Positions 1-5,417 of a DNA stretch of 14,123 nucleotides are shown here, piece after piece. The stretch is from DASPXY01 sp038227745 (lineage in GTDB: Bacteria; Planctomycetota; Planctomycetia; Gemmatales; Gemmataceae): assembly GCA_038227745.1 (NCBI GenBank), contig JBBRPS010000186.1, positions 1-14,123 of the forward strand, given 5' to 3'. The first letter of the stretch is position 1. Each line of letters begins with the position of its first letter. The notes under the pieces are model-generated. The model had not been told where the DNA came from. It saw only the letters and a program-made list of their open reading frames with translations, and made no database searches. The translations under genes and the position numbers were made by a program.

Positions 1-127
1 GCCAAGCGCCATCGCCCCAGGCCGAGGTTTGGACATGAACGCGATTGACGTGAACGTCCAGGATGAATCCGTCCTCCGGTTCCTCCGCTCGTTACCGACC
101 GACCCGAACGGAACCTGGCTGCGTGTG
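1..127. repeat. 127-bp exact direct repeat, left copy (other copy 4126-4252)
   Basis: Bases 1-127 are identical to 4126-4252 with no mismatch; the two diverge at 128 (g) versus 4253 (a). The repeat carries the first 31 codons of the small gene at 4160 plus 34 bases before its start. The true left end is unknown because the window begins inside or at the edge of the repeat. The length equals a common maximum k-mer size of de Bruijn assemblers, so an assembly-graph branch is a serious alternative to a real duplication. Confidence 0.95.
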
Positions 128-202
128 GTCAGGAAAAGGTGTCAGGAACCGATATTACGAATATGCATACTCGTAATATCGGTTCCTGACACCTTTTCCT
201 GA
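35..202 (+). pseudogene. Interrupted 5' copy of the small HNH-partner gene
   Basis: The ATG at 35 opens the same frame as the gene at 4160 and encodes the identical first 31 residues, ending WLRV. From 128 the frame enters a palindromic element and reaches a TGA at about 200 after 24 unrelated codons. The intact version continues for another 88 residues, so this copy lacks roughly three quarters of the protein and should be non-functional. It may be a genuine partial duplication disrupted by a REP-like element, or an assembly joining artefact, because the identity stops at exactly 127 bp. Confidence 0.7.
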
Positions 203-203
203 C
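128..203. repeat. 76-bp near-perfect palindrome (REP-like element A)
   Basis: Arms 128-160 and 171-203 are perfect 33-bp inverted repeats. The 10-base centre (161-170) is itself palindromic around ATGCAT apart from one A/C mismatch, so almost the whole 76 bp can form one cruciform or hairpin. The arm contains ggtgtcagg at 138-146, sharing a GGKGWC head with five other elements in the window. It sits exactly where the left copy of the small gene breaks off. No U-run follows, so a simple terminator is unlikely; a REP-type mobile hairpin fits better. Confidence 0.9.
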
Positions 204-512
204 GAGAATATCCGACAATTGGCAGAGGAATTTAACAACCGCGCGAAGGCGGAAGGGAGGTATCTTGACAAAGAGTGGTGGGAGATCCCCCTGACGCCCG
301 GTTCCCTGCTCGACGTCTCAGAGACTCCGGAGTCGCGTGCGCGCATCGAGTGGCTCAAGCAGCAGATCGCTGAACTGAAACGTCAGCAGCAAGAACGTGA
401 AGCGGCCGCCATCAAGGAGGTGACGGGCGAGAGCGCGGGAAGTGTGCAATCCCTTCTGCCCGAAGAACCCGCGCAACCGTTCAGCGATCCCGGCACGTCC
501 TCCCGCCGCTAA
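204..512 (+). pseudogene. C-terminal gene remnant with a coiled-coil-like segment
   Basis: The frame is open from 177 inside the palindrome to a TAA at 510-512, and nothing resembling a ribosome site precedes the only early start codon (TTG 219). From about 204 the translation looks like real protein, rich in E, K, R and Q, with a likely coiled-coil segment around WLKQQIAELKRQQQEREA. I do not recognise the family. The absence of a proper start, directly after the palindrome, suggests the 3' end of a gene whose front is missing. A second proline-rich frame (about 442-657, ending at a TAA) overlaps the end, so a frameshifted tail is possible. Confidence 0.45.
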
Positions 513-799
513 CCCAGCGCCACCACGGCGACGCGATGGTATGTGGGGCATCGAGGTAACGCCGCCGTCTGCGCCAGCCCCTACGGCCCCAGTCGCGCCC
601 ACGAAGGGCGGGGGCGAGAGCGGCAATCCGGGTCCAGAAAAGGGGGCGGCCGAGTAACAGGGGCACCGCCTTGGACGCGATGGCCTCTCGTGGAACAGGA
701 CATTTAAGGTGTCTGATGAATGAGAAATCTTGCATGTCCCCTTTTCTTGGTGTCCCTTTCCCGGTCCGCAGGCCAGCCGCTGGGCCTATTCAGGTTGAA
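513..799. other. Non-coding stretch downstream of the nuclease gene
   Basis: This stretch holds the tail of a proline- and alanine-rich frame to 657 and then a degenerate REP-like element near 708-741. Nothing else with coding character was seen on either strand. It lies downstream of the minus-strand nuclease gene, so its terminator should be here, but I see no clear stem followed by a T-run. Confidence 0.5.
708..741. repeat. Degenerate REP-like element E
   Basis: A plus-strand ggtgtc at 708-713 faces a minus-strand ggggac (plus gtcccc, 736-741), the same head-to-head layout as the clear palindromes elsewhere. A short ggacat/atgtcc pair (698-703, 734-739) gives a weak stem. The inner sequence is not convincingly palindromic, so this may be decayed or a half element. 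It lies about 60 bp beyond the stop codon of the nuclease gene. Confidence 0.4.
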
Positions 800-1543
800 T
801 CAATAAACCAGTGACACCAAGCGGTCGAAATCACTGCGGCGGAAGTAGATCTTTTGCTTGCGGGTATACTTGCCGTAGACGTCGTAATAAATGTGTTCGT
901 TCTGGATCCGGAAACAGCACCCTGTGATCGGATCCGAGCTACCCTTCAACGTGAAAGTGATGCGGTGGAGCGTGTAGCGGCCGTATGCCTCGGCCAAGGC
1001 GAGGAAGCTCGCGGTACATCCGCTGGTGGCTCGCAGGAAGGTGTCGAGGTCGGGGTCGGGTCGGCACACTTCACGTCTAATCCAATCGTCCAGTTCGTTG
1101 AGCAATCCCAGCTGCGTTCTTCCCCACCCACCGCACCCGTCCGGTACATAGACGAGCAGTTCGCGGCCGTTATAAAGCACCCCGGCTTCAGTCTGGTTCG
1201 CGGCCAGATAGTCGAACAGCTGCCCCTCGTGATCCCTCAGTTCGGCCTCCCGCCGCTTCACCTCGATGATGACGAGCGGCCGGGGCATCGGTCGGAACCG
1301 CTCGTGGGCCGGTGGCTTTAGGATGGCAACGTCCAAGTCGTTGAATTCGGCTCGCAGGTCGATCGTGCCCGGGTACAGCCCACTCCGCCGCATGAGATGG
1401 AGCAGCAGGACTTGGCGGACCCACTCCTCCGGCTGGCCGGTCACCAGCACCTCGGTGCCGCGGCAGAGACACCGCGTGTACTGAAGGTTCCCCCGTTCGT
1501 AGATCACCAACTCGGCAAGGAGTTGGTCGTAAGCCGGGGTCAT
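800..1543 (-). CDS. PD-(D/E)XK nuclease, HsdR N-terminal type
   Basis: This 247-aa protein is the second gene of a minus-strand pair and starts 2 nt after the stop of the P-loop gene (TAG-AC-ATG), implying translational coupling. Residues 38-130 match the type I restriction HsdR N-terminal fold: PEEWVRQ at 38-44, the metal-binding acid in NDLDVAIL (Asp71), the EVK signature at 94-96 and the following Gln108 and Tyr112 of GQLFDYL. These are the expected catalytic residues of the PD-(D/E)XK superfamily, so DNA cleavage is the likely activity. The roughly 115 C-terminal residues are not recognised and may bind the partner or DNA. No helicase or methyltransferase domain is fused or adjacent, so this is not a standard type I enzyme. 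The start ATG has only a weak purine-rich site upstream. Confidence 0.8.
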   Translation of the reverse strand: MTPAYDQLLAELVIYERGNLQYTRCLCRGTEVLVTGQPEEWVRQVLLLHLMRRSGLYPGTIDLRAEFNDLDVAILKPPAHERFRPMPRPLVIIEVKRREAELRDHEGQLFDYLAANQTEAGVLYNGRELLVYVPDGCGGWGRTQLGLLNELDDWIRREVCRPDPDLDTFLRATSGCTASFLALAEAYGRYTLHRITFTLKGSSDPITGCCFRIQNEHIYYDVYGKYTRKQKIYFRRSDFDRLVSLVY

Positions 1544-1545
1544 GT

Positions 1546-3555
1546 CTACCGCTCGCCGAAGTACCCGAGGACTTGGTCGATCAACTCCGCCCAGCGGGTT
1601 CTCGCCCGCTCCTCCAGAAATGTGTGCAGGCCGGGGGCGGCCTCAAGCTCCCTCCGGAGCGTCTGGCAGACGTTATCGGTGTACGTTTCGCCCTTCGACC
1701 GCTGCTTGCCCTTCTCGTTGATCAGGGCCGCCCAGAAGGGGGACGAGGCACTGAGTGGAGCGAGTTTGTTCTGGAGAAATCCTTCCACGTCTGCCCCGAC
1801 CGTGGCGACGAACTCGTCGTACGACTCGCTGAATTGCTCTACCAACTCGGGCACGAACACCTCCAGTGCTTCGTTGGTCTTGCCCAGCTCGCGGAGGATC
1901 AGCTCCACCTCCGCCCGCACCTCCTGGGTGAACTTCCGGAGGGTTTCCTCGTCGCTCTCGCCCTGGGCGACAACCCGGGCGTCGTAATAGATGTCGTAAT
2001 CCTTCGCCTCGTAGGTTCCGAACCGCCTGTTGATGGCGTGCTTCGTGTTCCAGGCCGGATACCGCTCGCGGTAGTACGTCACATACCGGTCCAGGACCTC
2101 GTCGTACACGAAGGCGGGGATTCTCGCCCGCAGATCTCGCAGCCCTCGGATCTTCTTGACCGCGGCCTCCAGTGCCTGCACCTCCGCGACCGACAGGGCT
2201 TCCCCCCCCAGGACGCGGTGGAACCCGACCTCGATCGCCTTCGCCTCCTCCCGGAGGATGTGCCGCCGCCGGTCGATGACCGCCGTGATCTCGTCCAGGC
2301 AGGCGAGCCGATCACCCGCCACGTCTTCCGGGGCATAAAGGGTGGTGTCCAAGACGTTGGCGTCTGCCCGGTAATACCTCAAGGCGTCGTAGAACAGGAT
2401 GTTGTCCTTGAAGAACTCCAGGCCGAGGTTCCCGAAGGCGGCCTGGATCTCCTCCTGCTTGATCGCGATCCCGGTGGGCCACGATCCGTCGCCGCCGTTG
2501 GTCTTCTCCGGCTCTCCCTTGTGGGGCAGGACGAGGGTGACGAACCGATGGTGGAAGTCCCGCGACTTCGATGACAGGGAGTACCGCATCAACTCCCGGA
2601 CGTTGGTTTCTGGGGCGTCCTTGAAGTTAGTGACGAAGAGACAGATCGCGTCATCCTGGACGGCGTACACTTCAAGATCTTTGCGGAGGGGGTTCTCGTC
2701 GATGCCCTTCGTGTCCACGACTGCCCAGAACCGTTCGAGCGGGGAACCGGACAGGACCGCCGGACTCACCCGCACACGAATCTGCCGTGGGATCGCGACA
2801 GTCGGCAACTCCCCCTTATTGACCCGTGCAAACGTCCGCTTGACCCATGCACGTTCATCATCCTGCCCGTCATATGCGATCATCGTCTGGGTGCGGTCGG
2901 CTAGGCCAGCGTTACGGAGGGCCAGGGCCTTCAGGCCATCGAGGCCCACCCGTTCCAACTCCTCCTTGGCCCGGTCCACTCTGGTCGTCGTGCCCTTCTC
3001 TCCGTCCGGAGTGGTTACTGTCGTGATGAGAAGTCCGATGACGTTGCGGATCGCCGTGTCAACCTCCCTGGATAGCATGGCCTTCCGTTCGCCCGGTCCG
3101 GCGTCTGCCAAGCTTTCGCAGAAGTCCTGAACCAGTCGCTCCATTTCACCCAAATCGTACGGCTCGATGACGATCGCTGTCTGTTCGGACGCCTCGATGA
3201 CGACTTCACAGATCGTGGTGCGACCCGAACCAGTGGCGAGCAACTCCTGGGTCTCGGTCAGCGTCCGGGCCTTACCCGCCGTCGTCTTCTGGACGGTGAA
3301 GTCGCCGACGAGGTTGAACAGGTGGCAGATGGCGGTGGTCTTCCCCTCACCGATCGTGCCGATGAACACAAGCGTGTACTTGTCGATCGCGAGGTTCCGC
3401 TCGATCATACCGAGTCGGGCCAGTTTCGATTTGAGGTTGTTGAGGCAGAGGTAGTCCGGGATCGTCCCTCCCGAATCACGTTCTCGCTCGGCGATCGCCT
3501 CCTTGATGCTCTGCGAGAGCGTAACGAGATCCGCCTGCGGTTGGTTTGTGTGCAT
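1546..3555 (-). CDS. Large P-loop GTPase-like protein, first gene of nuclease operon
   Basis: The chosen start gives 669 aa; it is preceded at 5 nt by a TGAGGT ribosome site. Residues 66-73 form a Walker A/G1 loop (GTIGEGKT) after a beta strand (TLVFI). VVDTKGID at 279-286 resembles the GTPase G3 motif DxxG (Asp281, Gly284), and VTNFKD at 308-313 resembles G4 (T/N-K-x-D). This order suggests a GTPase-like, possibly dynamin- or septin-related NTPase with a large insertion between G1 and G3. The second half (about 415-669) is predicted mostly helical with charged, coiled-coil-like stretches and is unrecognised. No membrane segment was seen. Coupled translation with the nuclease suggests it senses or regulates, with the nuclease as effector. 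The frame stays open upstream to 3921, so a longer N-terminus cannot be excluded. Confidence 0.75.
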   Translation of the reverse strand: MHTNQPQADLVTLSQSIKEAIAERERDSGGTIPDYLCLNNLKSKLARLGMIERNLAIDKYTLVFIGTIGEGKTTAICHLFNLVGDFTVQKTTAGKARTLTETQELLATGSGRTTICEVVIEASEQTAIVIEPYDLGEMERLVQDFCESLADAGPGERKAMLSREVDTAIRNVIGLLITTVTTPDGEKGTTTRVDRAKEELERVGLDGLKALALRNAGLADRTQTMIAYDGQDDERAWVKRTFARVNKGELPTVAIPRQIRVRVSPAVLSGSPLERFWAVVDTKGIDENPLRKDLEVYAVQDDAICLFVTNFKDAPETNVRELMRYSLSSKSRDFHHRFVTLVLPHKGEPEKTNGGDGSWPTGIAIKQEEIQAAFGNLGLEFFKDNILFYDALRYYRADANVLDTTLYAPEDVAGDRLACLDEITAVIDRRRHILREEAKAIEVGFHRVLGGEALSVAEVQALEAAVKKIRGLRDLRARIPAFVYDEVLDRYVTYYRERYPAWNTKHAINRRFGTYEAKDYDIYYDARVVAQGESDEETLRKFTQEVRAEVELILRELGKTNEALEVFVPELVEQFSESYDEFVATVGADVEGFLQNKLAPLSASSPFWAALINEKGKQRSKGETYTDNVCQTLRRELEAAPGLHTFLEERARTRWAELIDQVLGYFGER

Positions 3556-3559
3556 GGCT

Positions 3560-3565
3560 ACCTCA
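3560..3565 (-). promoter_or_regulatory. Ribosome binding site deciding the start of the P-loop gene
   Basis: On the minus strand TGAGGT lies 4-5 nt before the ATG at 3555. No comparable site was seen before the earlier in-frame ATGs, including the one at 3921, which lies inside a repeat. Confidence 0.55.
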
Positions 3566-3784
3566 GAACCACAGATCAAATGCTGGCCGAGCCTGACCAC
3601 CTGATCGAACTCATCGAAGCAAGGCGAGGCACTTGCTGAAAGCAACCGGGTTCCTACCTGATCATCCGGCCAGGTAAGCCGGCCATCCAGCCAATCCTCC
3701 ACCTCATCAACATGGCATTTGATCGAGTTTATCCAGCTGGGGTCGGAAATGCCAACAATTTTCCGCAGGCGTCCCCTCGGAGTA

Positions 3785-3820
3785 GGGGCAATAAGGGGCA
3801 ATAAGGGGGGCAATAAGGGG
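3785..3820. repeat. 10-bp tandem repeat (ggggcaataa)
   Basis: The unit occurs at 3785-3794, 3795-3804 and, after two extra G bases, 3807-3816, followed by gggg, which is shared with the next hairpin element. It is a small slippage-type array, not a CRISPR. It abuts the left end of REP-like element C. Confidence 0.85.
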
Positions 3821-3877
3821 ACGCATTTCATTTCAAGCGATTTTAGAAACTTCTGAAATCTGGTGAAATGCGTCCCC
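3817..3877. repeat. REP-like inverted repeat C
   Basis: Arms ggggacgcatttca (3817-3830) and tgaaatgcgtcccc (3864-3877) are a perfect 14-bp inverted repeat with a 33-nt spacer that has partial internal symmetry. The ggggac head is shared with element B. It is low in GC compared with its surroundings, which supports foreign or mobile origin. It lies within the upstream region of the minus-strand operon. Confidence 0.85.
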
Positions 3878-3909
3878 CAGGAAGCCTGTAAACGAACGCG
3901 AGAGCAGAC

Positions 3910-3960
3910 GGGGACAGTCATCTTTTCCTCTCCTTGAGAGAGGAAAAGATGACTGTCCCC
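3910..3960. repeat. REP-like palindrome B, 23-bp arms
   Basis: Arms 3910-3932 and 3938-3960 are perfectly complementary with a 5-nt loop (cttga). Each outer end reads ggggacagtcatctttt from outside in. It is 32 bp from element C but of different internal sequence, so the two are separate elements rather than one duplicated. The stem lacks a following U-run on either strand. Confidence 0.9.
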
Positions 3961-4086
3961 ATTCCCCAGGCATTCCTTTCCCTGCCGGGAAGCAAAAAAT
4001 GGGGGAAACCCCAGGCTGAGGAACGCGGATCTTCAACTTGACTGCCGAGCAGACGCCAGCACAGGAGTTCTCCGGCGAGCTTCCCT

Positions 4087-4115
4087 TTGTGTCGCCGCGC
4101 GCCATCGTTTATCAT
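4087..4115 (+). promoter_or_regulatory. Possible sigma-70-like promoter of the small gene
   Basis: TTGTGT (4087-4092) and TATCAT (4110-4115) are separated by 17 bases, about 45 bases before the ATG at 4160. Both hexamers deviate from consensus and the match could be chance. Confidence 0.22.
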
Positions 4116-4125
4116 CCAGTGGAAT

Positions 4126-4252
4126 GCCAAGCGCCATCGCCCCAGGCCGAGGTTTGGACATGAACGCGATTGACGTGAACGTCCAGGATGAATCCGTCCT
4201 CCGGTTCCTCCGCTCGTTACCGACCGACCCGAACGGAACCTGGCTGCGTGTG
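4126..4252. repeat. 127-bp exact direct repeat, right copy
   Basis: This is identical to 1-127. Here the repeat runs on into the intact gene, so it is the native context; the left copy is the disrupted one. Confidence 0.95.
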
Positions 4253-4519
4253 AACGGCGAGCTGTTGTTCCGCGTGATCCCCGTGTCGGCTTCGGATCGT
4301 GCCACGACCCCCGAATGGACGGACGAGCAGAATGCCCGCCGCTGTCTCCTCATCGACAAAGAAGTCGGTGGCACGATCTCCGCCGTCGAAGCGATCGAGT
4401 TGGAGGATTTGCAAGAGCAACTGCGCCGCTATCGCCGTCAGGTGACGCCATTGCCCCTGGCCGAGACGCGCCGGTTGCTCGAGGAACTGGAACGGAAGGC
4501 AGCGCCAGCGAACCCATGA
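4160..4519 (+). CDS. Small HNH-associated hypothetical protein
   Basis: The protein is 119 aa from the ATG at 4160; an in-frame ATG at 4124 would add 12 residues of poor protein character. The N-terminal half (MNAIDVNVQDESVLRFLRSLP) is followed by a conserved-looking centre NARRCLLIDKEVGG-T and a helical, arginine-rich C-terminus (LQEQLRRYRRQVTPLPL, then a second helix). From memory, such proteins lie directly before HNH endonucleases in many planctomycete genomes, although their biochemical role is unknown to me. The stop overlaps the next start (ATGA), showing translational coupling with the HNH reading frame. The neighbour is truncated, so the pair is probably no longer functional here. 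The function is not established; a role with the nuclease is inferred from position only. Confidence 0.75.
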   Translation: MNAIDVNVQDESVLRFLRSLPTDPNGTWLRVNGELLFRVIPVSASDRATTPEWTDEQNARRCLLIDKEVGGTISAVEAIELEDLQEQLRRYRRQVTPLPLAETRRLLEELERKAAPANP

Positions 4520-4617
4520 CACCGTTTACTTATCCGACCGCTCCGCTCGTAGGGCGGCACGGTCCCGTTGGCTATCTGGACTACGAGAGCTTTCGCCCCT
4601 GGCTCCGCGACGAATTC
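4516..4617 (+). pseudogene. HNH endonuclease, 5' fragment
   Basis: The frame starts at the ATG overlapping the preceding stop and encodes 34 residues (MTPFTYPTAP..., GHGPVG-like turn, then FRPWLRDEF). I recognise this as the beginning of planctomycete HNH endonucleases, where a cysteine pair (typically FRCVYC) should follow at once. Instead, after 4617 the sequence turns into AT-rich spacer and REP-like element D. The frame continues to about 4839 but the added residues come from the repeat and from antisense of another remnant. No HNH catalytic residues are encoded, so it is a disrupted gene. The call depends on recollection of the N-terminus and needs a database comparison. Confidence 0.55.
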
Positions 4618-4637
4618 GCAGAAAATTGGAGAAAATT

Positions 4638-4699
4638 GGTGTCAGTTCATTTTCTCGCCGCCCGCTGGGCGGCGAGAAAATGGGCCGAAACGACTCACC
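4638..4699. repeat. REP-like element D, 16-bp perfect stem
   Basis: The core arms 4648-4663 and 4667-4682 are perfect 16-bp complements with a 3-nt loop (gct). Outside them, ggtgtcagtt on the left and aacgactcacc on the right pair imperfectly, giving an element bounded by ggtg and cacc. It lies at the break in the HNH gene and also contains the TGA that ends the TlpA remnant on the other strand. Confidence 0.85.
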
Positions 4700-4925
4700 G
4701 GCCGCGCGGCGGCGCCAGGCAGGCGCGCAGCAGCTCACGAGCCGCCACACCGCTCCAGTCATCAGGGCCGGGGCCACTGCCCAGCACGCGGCCGTCGCGG
4801 CCGATCAGGCACGCCGAGGGCACCGCCCCGACGCCATAGTGCAGCCGCGCCAGGCCGCACGCGTCCACGTAGAGCGGCAGCGACTTGACGTGCCGCGCGC
4901 CGACTTCGCGCACCGCCTCCGTCTC
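4695..4925 (-). pseudogene. Thioredoxin-like (TlpA/AhpC-type) C-terminal fragment
   Basis: The minus-strand translation contains LPLYVDACGLARLHYGVG, AVPSACLIGRDGRVL and DDWSG-ARELL, in the order of the TlpA/ResA thioredoxin fold: strand, cis-proline loop (AVP), strand with the I-x-x-D-G-x-V turn, final helix. The catalytic CxxC half, normally about 60-80 residues earlier, is absent. Upstream of about 4925 the frame no longer looks like this family and overlaps a plus-strand remnant of another protein. There is therefore no proper start, and the gene is a 3' fragment. The family is periplasmic or membrane-anchored thiol oxidoreductase; no activity is expected here. The stop codon lies in REP-like element D. 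Confidence 0.6.
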
Positions 4926-4937
4926 GCCCTCGTCGAG

Positions 4938-5054
4938 ACGGCCGGCTTCACCGTCACGGCCGGCAGCCACGTCGTCACGCTGATGGGACTCAACCCGCAG
5001 GGCGGCGACAACACCGCCTGCCTCGATGAGGTCTTCATCGACCCATTCGCCTGA
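4938..5054 (+). pseudogene. C-terminal fragment of a secreted beta-sandwich protein
   Basis: The last 38 residues before the TGA at 5052 read FTVTAGSHVVTLMGLNP, QGGDNTACLDEVFIDPF. The pattern 'G-x-H-x-V-x-L-x-G-L-x-x-x-G-G-D-N-T-A-x-x-D-x-V-x-I' is typical of the last two strands of carbohydrate-binding-like or lamin-like beta-sandwich domains at the end of planctomycete extracellular proteins. Upstream of 4938 the frame is antisense of the TlpA fragment, so only the tail is left. The two remnants therefore face away from a junction at about 4925-4938. Confidence 0.5.
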
Positions 5055-5073
5055 CTTGAACGGCCTATCGGAG

Positions 5074-5345
5074 GTGCGCCTACCAGGCGGGGTAGCCGAC
5101 GGTGCTGGGGTTGCGGCCGGTGGGGGTGAACCTGCCGAGTCCCCGAAGCGAATCGGGGCGTTGATAAACTGCGTCTATAGAATGCTCGTGGAGTTTCCGC
5201 CGCCGGGGAGGTAGCGATAGCTGCGGCGTTACGCCGCGGAAGGTTTGCGATGCCTGCCTGCTGAAGCGCTCCGCTAACGCTGGAGCCAGAGTTTCGCTCC
5301 ACGCGGAAGGTAAGTAGCTCACGGCGGCGGAGTCGGTCTGTTTAG
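5074..5345 (+). ncRNA. Possible group II intron 5' remnant (structured RNA debris)
   Basis: No reading frame here looks like protein. The stretch opens with gtgcgcc at 5074, compatible with the group II intron 5' consensus GUGYG, and holds several small stems such as gcggcg-ttac-gccgc near 5222-5237. The run ggaaggtaagtagctcac and the following ggagtcggtctgt resemble segments I associate with bacterial group II introns before the reverse-transcriptase insertion. No domain V (the 34-nt hairpin with a GAAA-type loop) and no maturase frame follow, so at best this is a truncated relic. It could be unrelated intergenic DNA. Confidence 0.3.
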
Positions 5346-5412
5346 CCGCGGTTCGGAGAACCGCGTGCGGCCCCAACCCTGGTGCAGCCGCACGCGGTTC
5401 TCCGAACCGCGG
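5346..5412 (-). terminator. Very strong nested hairpin after secA
   Basis: Arms 5346-5371 and 5387-5412 are perfect 26-bp complements with a 15-nt loop. Each arm is itself a hairpin (cgcggttc-gga-gaaccgcg), so alternative cloverleaf-like folding is possible. It starts 6 nt beyond the secA stop codon, where a terminator is expected. No U-run follows on the minus strand, so termination would not be the classical intrinsic type. It could equally be the stem that closes the putative intron relic on the plus strand. Confidence 0.6.
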
Positions 5413-5417
5413 AAACG

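Larger units (their letters stand above)
3556..4159. other. Intergenic region between the divergent P-loop and small genes
   Basis: From 3556 to about 3770 the minus-strand frame of the P-loop gene remains open and reads like protein (for example HVDEVEDWLDGRLTWPDD), with less GC at third positions than the gene proper. It may be a genuine extension or a fused relic. From 3785 to 3960 there is a short tandem repeat and two REP-like hairpins. From 3961 to 4086 I see no structure or coding signal. Confidence 0.5.

Noticed and set aside
1573..2574. 333-aa open frame on the plus strand
   Set aside because: Antisense to the P-loop gene, with repetitive LLxxL and PxxD composition and no recognisable domain.
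800..3555. Classical type I restriction system
   Set aside because: No HsdM, HsdS or helicase part is present; only the nuclease domain type is shared.
3785..3820. Short repeats as a CRISPR array
   Set aside because: Units are 10 bp, directly adjacent without spacers, and no cas genes are nearby.
5346..5412. Group II intron domain V
   Set aside because: The stem is 26 bp without a GAAA-type loop or the AGC triad pattern, so it is not domain V.
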